DNA of 64,000 nt from JBEEJZ01 sp041168905 (GTDB lineage: Bacteria > Pseudomonadota > Gammaproteobacteria > Burkholderiales > Burkholderiaceae_C), in contig JBEEJZ010000238.1 in the NCBI GenBank assembly GCA_041168905.1, positions 1 to 64,000 of the forward strand, in the 5' to 3' direction. This document shows positions 43,074 through 51,606 of the stretch, piece after piece. Each line of letters begins with the position of its first letter. The stretch's first letter is position 1. The position numbers were made by a program, and so were the translations under genes. The notes below the pieces were generated by a model that was not told the origin of the DNA, did not search any database, and saw only the letters and a list, made by a program, of their open reading frames with translations.

Positions 43074-45134
43074 ATGAAACTGAGTCAAGTAGCTGCTGCG
43101 GCAGCGATCGTTAGCCAGCTGGCAGCCTGCGGCGGTGATGATGTCGTCAACGGCGTATTTCTCGACTCTGCCGTCCAGGGCGTGGCTTACAAAACCTCTG
43201 GCGGACAAACTGGTACGACCGATGCACGCGGCGGCTATACCTGTTATGCCGGCCAAACGATGACTTTCAGCATCGGTGCTGCTGTGTTGGGCACTGTGGC
43301 CTGTGATGAAGCGGCGACACCGCTGGAGTTGGCCGGTACCACTGACATCAATGCTGTTTCCGTGGTGAATCGTCTGGTATTTCTCCAGTCGTTGGACAAG
43401 GATGACGACGCCAGCAACGGCATCGAGATCTCATCAGATGTTGCCAAGGCGATGAAATCACTCGACTTCTCCAAAAAGGACACGGATTTCACCGTTGAGA
43501 TGACGGCCGCGTTGCCACTGGACCTGAAAGATAAGTTTGGCAAATCATACGAGGGCAGAGATGTCAGCTCGAAGCGTCGTGACAGCGCCAAGGAACACTT
43601 CTCTGGCACTCTGGCTGGCCTGGGTCGCAATGAGGCTGCCCGCGAGGTGACCGACACCGTTGCAGGGAAGGTGGCGATCACAAGTTTTACCCTGAAGGCG
43701 GCTGACTCTCTTTTCGTTCCCTATCCAGGCAGCAATGCGGACATTGCTCAAGATTTTCCCAAGGGTTTTTACCCCGCAGCAGGCTCAGGTCTGGCTTACA
43801 AAGGTAAGGATGCCGACGGCAACCTGTTGTTCCTGGGCATCACTGATCGTGGCGCCAACGGCGATGGTCCCAAAGGCACCTGGAGCGATGGAGCCAACAG
43901 CTACAGTGCCAGCAAAGTGTTTCCTGCGCCTGCGTTTGCGCCGTCAATCGGTTTGATTACGGTCGGTAAGGACGGTGCTGTGCTCAAGTCTCTGTCGCCC
44001 CTAATGGCTACACCCTCGACCAAAGTGACAGGCTTGCCGCTGTCCACTGGCGCTGTTGGCGCTACGGGCGAAATCGCACTGACCGACACCATGACCGCCT
44101 TTAATCCGGTAACCGCCGGATTTGACGCCAACGGCCTGGATACCGAGTCTTTGGTGATTGACAAGGTGCGCAACGTGTTGTGGACCTCGGACGAGTATGG
44201 TCCCTTCATTGTGAAATTGGATCCCACAAGCTATGAGGTGAAAGCCAAGTATGGTCCAGGCACCGGTTTGCCGGCTGTGCTGGCCAAGCGTCGCCCGAAC
44301 CGTGGCATGGAAGGTCTGGCACTGGATGATGCAGGTAAGCTGCATGGGTTCTTGCAAAGCCCGATTGACGCTGGCAAAGCTACTGACGCTTCCGACATGG
44401 ATGGCGACAGTGACAGCACTGACAAGGTCAATTTGAAAGACTACGCTCAGTTTGCCCGCTGGGTAGAGTTTGATCCAGATAGCGTGACCACCAAGACTTA
44501 TGCTTATCCCCTGACTTATGCCTATGCTGCAACGGGGGGCAAATGGGACCGCAATCGCACTGGAAGCGCCAAGCTGGGGGACATGGCGTCCTTGGGCCAG
44601 GGCAAGTTTCTGGTCATAGAGCAGGGAAGTGGCACCAATGCCGATGGAACCAGTGCTCTGTCTGTCCACAACTACCTGATGCTGGTTGAAGTGCCTGCTG
44701 ATGTCACCGACATCTCTGCTGACGATCAAAAACTGGAAGCCAATAGCATTGACGGTAGTACCGTATCTGTACATGCCTGGAGCAGCGTTAAGACACTCAA
44801 GAAAACCCTGCTGATGGACCTGAATGCCGCAGGCTGGGTGGCAGAGAAGGCGGAAGGCTTGACGCTGGTTGATGCGAACACGATCGCGCTGATCAACGAC
44901 AACGACTTCGGGGTGCGTACCCAGTTGTTTGACGTGAACGGCAAAGCGGTCGACGGCAGCATTGAGGACTGTACCGTGAATGCACTGGGTCAGATTACAG
45001 ACGCCGGCAACGGTACCTGCGCTGCTGGTGCGGTCACGGCCCGCCTCACGCGTGGTGCGGATGCAGAGCGACCCACGCGCCTGTGGTTCATCAAATTCCC
45101 TAAGGCCCTGAGCAGCTACACAATCGCCAACTGA
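43074..45134 (+). CDS. Phytase-esterase-like lipoprotein
   Basis: This 686-residue protein has a lipoprotein signal MKLSQVAAAAAIVSQLAAC. The middle and C-terminal part match the family named esterase-like activity of phytase: ITDRGANGDGP, DTESLVIDKVRNVLWTSDEYGPFIVKLD, and NRGMEGLALDDAGKLHGFLQSP. This fold is a beta-propeller with an acidic metal site. The N-terminal 200 residues contain a small beta-rich domain (SAVQGVAYKTSGGQTGTTDARGGYTC) of unknown role. In this neighbourhood it could release phosphate from phytate or other organic phosphate at the cell surface; that is inference. Confidence 0.8.
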   Translation: MKLSQVAAAAAIVSQLAACGGDDVVNGVFLDSAVQGVAYKTSGGQTGTTDARGGYTCYAGQTMTFSIGAAVLGTVACDEAATPLELAGTTDINAVSVVNRLVFLQSLDKDDDASNGIEISSDVAKAMKSLDFSKKDTDFTVEMTAALPLDLKDKFGKSYEGRDVSSKRRDSAKEHFSGTLAGLGRNEAAREVTDTVAGKVAITSFTLKAADSLFVPYPGSNADIAQDFPKGFYPAAGSGLAYKGKDADGNLLFLGITDRGANGDGPKGTWSDGANSYSASKVFPAPAFAPSIGLITVGKDGAVLKSLSPLMATPSTKVTGLPLSTGAVGATGEIALTDTMTAFNPVTAGFDANGLDTESLVIDKVRNVLWTSDEYGPFIVKLDPTSYEVKAKYGPGTGLPAVLAKRRPNRGMEGLALDDAGKLHGFLQSPIDAGKATDASDMDGDSDSTDKVNLKDYAQFARWVEFDPDSVTTKTYAYPLTYAYAATGGKWDRNRTGSAKLGDMASLGQGKFLVIEQGSGTNADGTSALSVHNYLMLVEVPADVTDISADDQKLEANSIDGSTVSVHAWSSVKTLKKTLLMDLNAAGWVAEKAEGLTLVDANTIALINDNDFGVRTQLFDVNGKAVDGSIEDCTVNALGQITDAGNGTCAAGAVTARLTRGADAERPTRLWFIKFPKALSSYTIAN

Positions 45135-45151
45135 TTTGGTTACCAATTGGC

Positions 45152-45182
45152 AAAACCCCGGCCGCATGTCCGGGGTTTTTTT
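45152..45182 (+). terminator. Strong intrinsic terminator
   Basis: AAAACCCCGG pairs with CCGGGGTTTT around GCCGCATGT-like loop bases, followed by seven T in all. It lies 17 bp after the phytase-like gene and separates it from the ugp promoter immediately downstream. Confidence 0.92.
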
Positions 45183-45194
45183 ATGTTCGAAACC

Positions 45195-45250
45195 CTTTCA
45201 TGATCTCTTCATCGATTGTTCACCCGGGTGTCACGCTGGCTGCCTAGCAT
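45195..45250 (+). promoter_or_regulatory. Four-half-site Pho box and -10 of the ugp operon
   Basis: Four seven-base half sites are spaced exactly 11 bp apart: CTTTCAT (45195), TCTTCAT (45206), TGTTCAC (45217) and GTGTCAC (45228). Every one carries the TCA core of the PhoB consensus CTGTCAT. Ten bases after the last half site, TAGCAT (45245-45250) is a -10 hexamer, the spacing seen in PhoB-activated promoters. The ugpB ATG is 35 bp further. Confidence 0.8.
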
Positions 45251-45284
45251 GAGATTTGTTTTTTACTTCACCAAGGAACTTGTC

Positions 45285-46589
45285 ATGAACCGTCGACACA
45301 ACCTACTGATGGCCGGCCTGATGCTTGCGAGCGCCTGGGCTCATGCTGCACAACCCACCGAAATCACGCTCTGGCACGCCATGGGCGGTCGTTTGGGCGA
45401 GGTGGTTAACGAGATTGCTACCGACTTCAACAAGTCACAGTCCGAGGTCAAGCTCACCCCCGTTTTCAAAGGTACCTACGAAGAGGCTTTGACTGCTGGT
45501 GTTGCGGCATTTCGCGCCGGCGGTCAGCCCAACATCTTGCAAGTGTTTGATGCGGGTGCTGCCACCATCATCGGTGCCAAGGGTGCCGTGGTTCCCGTGC
45601 AGGATCTTTTCATCCAAAGCGGTTTGAAGTTCAGCATCAACGATTACATCTCCGGTGTGCGCTATTTCTATGCCGACGGCAAAGGCAAGATGATCGGCAT
45701 GCCCTTCAATTCGTCCTCGCCCATTCTTTACTACAACGTGGCGGCTTTGAAGAAGGCCGGCGTAAGTGCTCCCAGAACCTGGGAGGAGTTTGAGGCCATC
45801 GCCCCCAAGCTCAAGGCCGCAGGCTATGTGCCCATGGCGCAATCCCACACGCCCTGGATCTTTACCGAGAACTTCATGTCGCGTCACAACCTGCAGTTTG
45901 CGACCAACAACAACGGCTATGCCGGTGTCAAGGGTACCAAGATCCTGGTGGACCAGCCCGCCTTGCGCATGCACTTCAAGAAGCTGGTCGATTGGAAAAA
46001 AGCCGGCCTGTTTGAATACTACGGCGCCGGCTGGAACGACAACCAGACTCCGTTCGAGCAAGAGAAAGTGGCGATCTGGTTGGGCTCGTCCGGCTCCTTT
46101 GGTGGCCTTGAAAAGTCTGCCAAGTTTGAATTTGCTGCTGCCCCGCTGCCCTACTGGAAGTCGGTGATCAAGGAGGGCAAGCAGACCTTCATTGGTGGCG
46201 CTTCTCTGTTTGCCATGGCTGGCAAGTCGGCCGCAGAAAACAAGGCCTCGGCCAAGTTTTTTGAGTATCTGACCTCGCCCAAAGTGCAGTACATGTGGCA
46301 CAAGGAAACTGGCTACGTTCCTGTGACCACGGCCGCTTACGAACTGGCCAAGAAGGACGGCTACTACAAGTCCAAGCCCGCAGCCGAAGTGGGTATCAAG
46401 CAGCTGAACCTGCCCGCTGGTGAGTGGACCCAGGGTTACCGTATGGGTTTTTATGTGCAGATTCGCGACATCATGAACCGCGAGTACGGCAAGATTTTCA
46501 GCGGTGAAACCACCGTGGAAGACGGCCTCAAGCGCATCGAGACCGAGGGCAACGACTTGCTGGAGCGTTTCGCCAAAACGGCTTCCTGA
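45285..46589 (+). CDS. ugpB: sn-Glycerol-3-phosphate ABC transporter binding protein
   Basis: This 434-residue periplasmic protein binds glycerol-3-phosphate and glycerophosphodiesters. The signal peptide MNRRHNLLMAGLMLASAWAHA is cleaved before AQP. UgpB features include EITLWHAMGGRLGEVVNEI, LQVFDAGAATII, MPFNSSSPILYYN and FIGGASLFAMAGKS. AAGGA stands seven bases before the ATG at 45285; the in-frame ATG at 45216 lies inside the Pho box and is rejected. A stem-loop follows before ugpA. Confidence 0.93.
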   Translation: MNRRHNLLMAGLMLASAWAHAAQPTEITLWHAMGGRLGEVVNEIATDFNKSQSEVKLTPVFKGTYEEALTAGVAAFRAGGQPNILQVFDAGAATIIGAKGAVVPVQDLFIQSGLKFSINDYISGVRYFYADGKGKMIGMPFNSSSPILYYNVAALKKAGVSAPRTWEEFEAIAPKLKAAGYVPMAQSHTPWIFTENFMSRHNLQFATNNNGYAGVKGTKILVDQPALRMHFKKLVDWKKAGLFEYYGAGWNDNQTPFEQEKVAIWLGSSGSFGGLEKSAKFEFAAAPLPYWKSVIKEGKQTFIGGASLFAMAGKSAAENKASAKFFEYLTSPKVQYMWHKETGYVPVTTAAYELAKKDGYYKSKPAAEVGIKQLNLPAGEWTQGYRMGFYVQIRDIMNREYGKIFSGETTVEDGLKRIETEGNDLLERFAKTAS

Positions 46590-46625
46590 TCTGTAGGCCG
46601 CGGCGCGCACAGCAGCCGTTTACCC

Positions 46626-46656
46626 GGCCAGGCCTTGTATCTAGCGAGGTCTGGCC
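46626..46656 (+). promoter_or_regulatory. Intercistronic stem-loop between ugpB and ugpA
   Basis: GGCCAGGCCT (46626-46635) pairs with AGGTCTGGCC (46647-46656), ten pairs including one G-U, around an 11-nt loop. No T-run follows, so read-through into ugpA is expected. It likely protects the ugpB message and raises binding protein over permease. Confidence 0.55.
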
Positions 46657-46674
46657 TGCCTTTGGAACATCGCC

Positions 46675-47556
46675 TTGAAGTCGTCATTCTTTCCTCAGAA
46701 AGTCCTGCCTTACTGGCTGCTGATGCCCCAGTTGGTGGTGATTGCCGTGTTTTTTTACTGGCCCGCAGCAGATGCTCTGCGCTTGTCATTTTTTCTGGAA
46801 GACCCGTTTGGGTTTTCCTCCACGTTTGTGGGGCTCGATAACTTTGCCAGCTTGCTGGTGTCAGAAAACTACCGCTCGGTGGCCGGGTTCACTCTTCTGT
46901 TCACAGTGGTGGTGGTAACGGTTTCGCTGGCCCTGGCCTTGCTGTTGGCCGTGCAGGCGGATGCGGTATTGCGGGGTGCGCGCACCTACCGGACCCTGCT
47001 GATGTGGACCTATGCGATTGCCCCGCCGGTTGCAGGGTTGATGGGCGTGCTGCTGTTTGACCAACATATCGGCCCGCTCGCCCATGCTGCACAGGCTATA
47101 GGCTGGGATCTTCGTCTAGGTGCCGACTACTGGTCCACGGGTATTGCCATGATGGTGGTCGCCATCTGGAATCAGTTGCCCATCAATTTCATCTTCTTCC
47201 TGTCCGGCTTGCAGGGCATACCGCACTCGGTGCGAGAGGCTGCGCTGATGGACTGCCGGTCAGACACGCGCCGGTTCTGGACCATCACATTCCCGCTGCT
47301 GGCGCCGACTTGCTTCTTTCTGACCGTCATTGCCACCACCCACGCCTTGTTCGACACCTTCGGACTTGTGGATGTGCTAACCAAGAACGAGCCAGGCAAT
47401 AACCCCATCACCCTGGTTTACAAGATTTATCTGGATGGCTTCAGGGGCAACGACCTGGGTGGCTCGTCGGCCCAGTCGGTGCTTTTGATGGTGCTGGTGC
47501 TGCTCATTACCTGGGTGCAGTTTCGGTTGATCGACAAAAAGATTCATTACCAGTAG
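46675..47556 (+). CDS. ugpA: Glycerol-3-phosphate ABC transporter permease
   Basis: This 293-residue inner-membrane protein resembles E. coli UgpA (295 residues) along its whole length, including DPFGFSSTFVGLDNF, the EAA loop REAALMDCRSDTRRFWTITFPL and the C-terminal VQFRLIDKKIHYQ. The start is TTG at 46675 with GGA eight bases upstream. The first ATG would remove 16 residues that match the family, so the rare start codon is preferred. It may also keep translation low relative to ugpB. Confidence 0.9.
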   Translation: MKSSFFPQKVLPYWLLMPQLVVIAVFFYWPAADALRLSFFLEDPFGFSSTFVGLDNFASLLVSENYRSVAGFTLLFTVVVVTVSLALALLLAVQADAVLRGARTYRTLLMWTYAIAPPVAGLMGVLLFDQHIGPLAHAAQAIGWDLRLGADYWSTGIAMMVVAIWNQLPINFIFFLSGLQGIPHSVREAALMDCRSDTRRFWTITFPLLAPTCFFLTVIATTHALFDTFGLVDVLTKNEPGNNPITLVYKIYLDGFRGNDLGGSSAQSVLLMVLVLLITWVQFRLIDKKIHYQ

Positions 47557-47558
47557 CC

Positions 47559-48416
47559 ATGCAGTCCCGAAAACTTGAACTCAAGCATGTGGTTCGACAT
47601 GCCATCCTGATAGCGGGCTCGCTACTCATGATGCTGCCACTGCTCATTGTTTTTTTGACCTCGACGCATCACGCTGTTGACATCCACAGCGGCGGTCTGC
47701 AGTACAACCTGGGCACGGCGCTGGTGGAGAACTACCGAACCGTGATGTTCGATCGGTCTGGTTTCACCAAGTCGATCAATGGCATGACGATGCTGAGCAA
47801 CTCCCTGTTGCTGGGCGTGGGTTTTGCCGTTGGCAAGATTGCGGTGTCGATGCTGGCGGCTTATGCGCTGGTTTATTTCCGTATTCGTGGCGCCAGCCTG
47901 ATTTTTGGGTTGATTTTCACCACTCTGCTGCTGCCGCTGGAGGTGCGCATCCTGCCCACCTACGAAGCGGTACATCACATGGGTTTGGCCAACACCTATA
48001 CCGGCCTGATCCTTCCGCTGATCGCCTCGGCTACAGGCACTTTTTACTTTCGGCAATTTTTCCAGTCGGTGCCAGATGAACTGCTGGACGCCGCCCGAAT
48101 GGATGGTGCCGGTCCACTCAAATTTCTGGTGGATGTCTTGCTGCCGATTTCCCGAACCATGATCGCCGCGCTGTTCATCATCATGTTTGTGGTGGGTTGG
48201 AACCAGTATTTGTGGCCCACGCTGATTACCACTGAAGAGGGATTTTTTACCCTGGTGCGTGGCATCAAGCAAATTTTGCAGGTCTGGATAGGTTCCAACA
48301 TCCCCGAATACGGACAGGCCATGGCCCTCACGCTGCTGGCCTTATTGCCACCGGCGCTGGTGGTCATCATCTTCCAGTCCTGGTTCGTCAAGGGCCTCAC
48401 CGAGTCTGACAAATAG
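47559..48416 (+). CDS. ugpE: Glycerol-3-phosphate ABC transporter permease
   Basis: This 285-residue partner permease has six membrane segments and an EAA loop (LLDAARMDGAGPLKFLVDVLLP). The TMLPLLIVFLTSTHHAVDI and VVGWNQYLWPTLIT segments are typical of UgpE. It starts 2 bp after the ugpA stop and ends 8 bp before ugpC. Confidence 0.92.
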   Translation: MQSRKLELKHVVRHAILIAGSLLMMLPLLIVFLTSTHHAVDIHSGGLQYNLGTALVENYRTVMFDRSGFTKSINGMTMLSNSLLLGVGFAVGKIAVSMLAAYALVYFRIRGASLIFGLIFTTLLLPLEVRILPTYEAVHHMGLANTYTGLILPLIASATGTFYFRQFFQSVPDELLDAARMDGAGPLKFLVDVLLPISRTMIAALFIIMFVVGWNQYLWPTLITTEEGFFTLVRGIKQILQVWIGSNIPEYGQAMALTLLALLPPALVVIIFQSWFVKGLTESDK

Positions 48417-48424
48417 GCACCGCC

Positions 48425-49516
48425 ATGAGCGTCATACGACTAGAGAACATCCAAAAAACTTATCCCAACGGTCACGTTGCGCTTTACCCCTTGTCGCTGG
48501 AGATGTCCGCTGGGGCGTTCTGGGTGCTGGTGGGGCCTTCGGGTTGTGGCAAATCCACGCTCTTGCGTTTGCTGGCCGGCTTGGAGACGCCGGACCAGGG
48601 CCACATCTACATCGGTGACAGGTGTGCCAACGACATCAGCCCGGCCGACCGGGACATTGCCATGGTGTTCCAGAATTACGCGCTGTACCCACACATGACG
48701 GTTTTTGACAATCTCGCCTACGGTTTACGCAACCGGGGTGTGAGCGGGGCCGATATCGTCACCCGGGTGCAGGCCGCGGCACAGGTGTTGCAGTTGTCCG
48801 ATTTGCTTCAGCGCAAACCTCGTCAGTTGTCGGGAGGCCAGCGCCAGCGGGTGGCCATGGGCCGCGCGATCGTGCGCGAGCCCACCTGTTTTCTGTTTGA
48901 CGAACCGCTGTCCAATCTCGATGCCAAGCTGCGTGTTGACATGCGAGCCGAAATTCGCCAGTTGCATCAACGTCTGGGGCGCACCACCGTTTACGTCACG
49001 CACGACCAGTCCGAAGCCATGACTCTCGCGGACCAGGTCGTGGTGATGAAAGAAGGTCGTATTGAGCAAATCGGGACGCCCCTGGCGGTGTACCACCAGC
49101 CAGCCAGTGTGTTTGTGGCGCAGTTCATGGGTTCGCCCAGTATGAATGTGGTCGAAGCAGAGATGACTGAGGGTGTGATTCGAGCGCCAGACATCACTGT
49201 TCGGGTGCCAGGCGTAACCGGCAGTGGCCCGGTGTGGCTGGGCCTGCGGGCCGAGGACGTGCAAGAGTTGGCAGCTGATCAGGCAGCGCCAGCTGACGGT
49301 GCTGTGCTTGAGCTGGAGGTGCGCCATGTTGAGGAGCTGGGTCATTCCCGCTTTGTTCAGGCGCGGTTGGGTGCTGTCAACTGGGTTGTTCGGGTGTCAC
49401 CTGCGACGGATTTGAGTGGTGGCCGTGTGCGTGTCGTGGCGAAGCCTGCGCACTGGCATGTGTTCGATCGCCAGACAGGGAGGCGCTGGAATGACGTTCA
49501 ACAGCGGGGGCTTTGA
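48425..49516 (+). CDS. ugpC: Glycerol-3-phosphate ABC transporter ATP-binding protein
   Basis: This 363-residue ATPase has Walker A GPSGCGKST, signature LSGGQRQR, Walker B CFLFDEP and switch His in THDQSEAM, plus the C-terminal regulatory OB-fold. It is clearly different from the galactoside ATPase at 9716-10861 but of the same subfamily. The 3' end overlaps the downstream phosphodiesterase gene by 26 bp, so the two are almost certainly co-translated. Confidence 0.92.
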   Translation: MSVIRLENIQKTYPNGHVALYPLSLEMSAGAFWVLVGPSGCGKSTLLRLLAGLETPDQGHIYIGDRCANDISPADRDIAMVFQNYALYPHMTVFDNLAYGLRNRGVSGADIVTRVQAAAQVLQLSDLLQRKPRQLSGGQRQRVAMGRAIVREPTCFLFDEPLSNLDAKLRVDMRAEIRQLHQRLGRTTVYVTHDQSEAMTLADQVVVMKEGRIEQIGTPLAVYHQPASVFVAQFMGSPSMNVVEAEMTEGVIRAPDITVRVPGVTGSGPVWLGLRAEDVQELAADQAAPADGAVLELEVRHVEELGHSRFVQARLGAVNWVVRVSPATDLSGGRVRVVAKPAHWHVFDRQTGRRWNDVQQRGL

Positions 49517-50501
49517 GTTGTTTTCAGAAGTGACCGAGGCGCTGGAGGTGCCGCAGCTGGCTGCGCGCACTTCCTGGCTTCAGGGTGACCGCGGCCCTGC
49601 GCAGCACGCGCATGCTATGGCCTCCCTATCGTGTTTGCGCAGCCTGCGTTCTACGCCCGGCTTGCGCTCGCACCGCGTGTTGCAGTTTCCCCTGGTGGTG
49701 GGCACGTGGAACCTCGAGCGCTGCTATTTTCCGGATCCCAGCGCCGAGCTCATGAAGACCTGGGATATTGCCTTGCTCAGTGAAATGGACTGTGGCATGG
49801 CGCGTACCGGCCAGGTCGACACCACCGCCTACCTGGCAGCCAAGCTGGGTATGGCCTCGATCTATGGCGTCGAGTTTCTGGAGCTGGGTTTGGGCAATGC
49901 CCTGGAGCAGGCGCAGCGCCAGGGCGAAGTCAACGGACAAGGCTTGCACGGCAATGCGTTGATGAGCCGCACGGCGCTGGAGCAGCCGTTGTTGTTCCGG
50001 CTGGATCAGGAAGGGCGCTGGTTTGCTGCGGGCGCGACCGAGCCGCGCATTGGCGGGCGGTGTGCCGTAGCAGCCAGGGTGGCGACTGAATTAGGGCCCC
50101 TGTGGGTGGTGTCGGTGCACCTCGAATACTCAGACTCTGCGCAGCTGCGAGCCCACACTTTTCACCAGCTGCTGTGTGCCATGGAGGGCATCGTGGGGAA
50201 CGGCCCCATCGTCGTGGGGGGTGACCTGAACACCTTTGAAGTCAAGAACCAGGACACTGATGCCGAGCCCCTGTTTGCTCTTGCGGCGGGCCTGGGTTAC
50301 GTCTGCCACGGCGGCGCAGCTCATGCCCCGACCACCCGGCCAAGTCGCACCAGCCCACATGCACAGGCCTGGAAGCTCGATTGGTTGTTTACCCGGGGAC
50401 TTAAAACCGGCGCCAGCCGGGTGATACCCGCACTTGACTCGGATGGACTGCCTTTGAGTGATCACGACGCCGTCGTTGTCAGCCTGCTGGGCCTGACCTG
50501 A
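49491..50501 (+). CDS. Endonuclease/exonuclease/phosphatase-family hydrolase in the ugp operon
   Basis: This 336-residue metal-dependent phosphoesterase has all the landmarks of the EEP fold: GTWNLER, LLSEMD, VVSVHLEYSD, VGGDLNTF, KLDWLFTRG and the terminal LSDHDAV. GGGAGG lies seven bases before the ATG at 49491, inside the end of ugpC. No signal peptide is present, so it is cytoplasmic. E. coli carries the glycerophosphodiesterase ugpQ at this position; this unrelated enzyme could fill the same role by cleaving imported glycerophosphodiesters. That function is inference. A nuclease role remains possible. Confidence 0.85.
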   Translation: MTFNSGGFELFSEVTEALEVPQLAARTSWLQGDRGPAQHAHAMASLSCLRSLRSTPGLRSHRVLQFPLVVGTWNLERCYFPDPSAELMKTWDIALLSEMDCGMARTGQVDTTAYLAAKLGMASIYGVEFLELGLGNALEQAQRQGEVNGQGLHGNALMSRTALEQPLLFRLDQEGRWFAAGATEPRIGGRCAVAARVATELGPLWVVSVHLEYSDSAQLRAHTFHQLLCAMEGIVGNGPIVVGGDLNTFEVKNQDTDAEPLFALAAGLGYVCHGGAAHAPTTRPSRTSPHAQAWKLDWLFTRGLKTGASRVIPALDSDGLPLSDHDAVVVSLLGLT

Positions 50502-50525
50502 GCGGAGACTCGCTTCGGACCGGCC

Positions 50526-51581
50526 CTACAGCCGGTTCAACTCCACAATCGAGTTCACAAACTCCTTCAGGCTGGCGGTGGTGGTGGGGTCGATGGCGGT
50601 GAATTCCACGCGGCATTCATGTCCTGTGGCGGCCGGGGCCACGCGCAGCACCTTGGCATAGATGTCGGTCATGGGGGCGTCCAGCAGGGTCAGCGAAAAG
50701 GCGATCTTGATGTCGTCAAACATCTCCAGGGGCACGGGGCTGACGAAGCAGATGCCGCCGTAGCTCATGTCGATGATGCGCCCAAGGTGGGTGTGCGGCA
50801 GCACCAGTTTGCCGCTGATGCACTGAAAGCTGAGCGGCATGTCCACTTCCACCCGGGGGCTGTTGCGGATTTCACGGTTGGGTGCCTTGAGGTGGCGCGG
50901 CTGGTGCACCGCCAGCAGCTCATACATGCGCACCGATCCTTTTTTGCCCTTGACCTTGATGTCGTTCACATCGCCGATGTCGACGAAGTCTCGGCTCAGT
51001 TGGTAGGTGTTTTCGCTCAGCAGGATCTGGCCGCGCAGGCTGTGCGCCTCGATGCGTGAGGCCAGGTTGACCTGGTCGCCAATCACCGTGTATTCGCTGT
51101 GCAGTTCAGACCCCAGGTGGCCCGCGATGACCTCGCCGGTGTTGATGCCGATGCCCATGTACAAGGCCTCGATACCACGGCGCTTGTTGTCCTCGTTGAT
51201 GGCGGCCATGGCGCCTTGCATCTCGATGGCGCAGGCCAGGGCCGACGTCAGGGAGTCGTCTCGGCTCACGGGCGCCCCAAAGAGCACCATGATGGCGTCG
51301 CCCATGAACTTGTCGATGGTGCCGCCGTAGCGCAAGATGATCTCGCTCATGCGCCTGAAATAGCGGTTCAGCGCCTCGACCATCTCCAGTGCCGTGTACT
51401 TCTCGGACATGGAGGTAAAGCCTCGCAGGTCCGACAGCAGGATGGTGACTTGCCGGCTGTCGGTCGTGTCCTCCTGGGTCACAGCCAGATCCACGGCACG
51501 CGTGACGGCCTCCTCTGACGTGCCCGGCCCCAGCAGTGCGCACAGTTGCCGGATTAGCATGGCCTTGTTGACGGTACTCAT
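50526..51581 (-). CDS. Class III adenylate cyclase fused to a PilZ domain
   Basis: This 351-residue protein carries a class III nucleotidyl cyclase domain (about residues 42-220). The metal-binding aspartates are Asp51 (LLSDLRGFT) and Asp95 (KFMGDAIMVLFG), the purine-contact pair Lys92 and Thr165, and the transition-state Asn172/Arg176 (VNLASR). The Lys/Thr pair indicates ATP as substrate (class IIIb). The C-terminal domain (about 235-345) is a PilZ domain with both c-di-GMP motifs intact: R239xxxR243 and D271xSxxG276. There is no membrane segment. It is 25 bp downstream of the SulP gene, same strand. Confidence 0.85.
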   Translation of the reverse strand: MSTVNKAMLIRQLCALLGPGTSEEAVTRAVDLAVTQEDTTDSRQVTILLSDLRGFTSMSEKYTALEMVEALNRYFRRMSEIILRYGGTIDKFMGDAIMVLFGAPVSRDDSLTSALACAIEMQGAMAAINEDNKRRGIEALYMGIGINTGEVIAGHLGSELHSEYTVIGDQVNLASRIEAHSLRGQILLSENTYQLSRDFVDIGDVNDIKVKGKKGSVRMYELLAVHQPRHLKAPNREIRNSPRVEVDMPLSFQCISGKLVLPHTHLGRIIDMSYGGICFVSPVPLEMFDDIKIAFSLTLLDAPMTDIYAKVLRVAPAATGHECRVEFTAIDPTTTASLKEFVNSIVELNRL

Positions 51582-51606
51582 CGGTGATCGCTCGAGCGTT
51601 GGGGCC

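Noticed and set aside
45216..45284. Earlier in-frame ATG for ugpB
   Set aside because: It lies within the Pho box and would put 23 residues before a normal signal peptide; the ATG at 45285 has AAGGA seven bases upstream.
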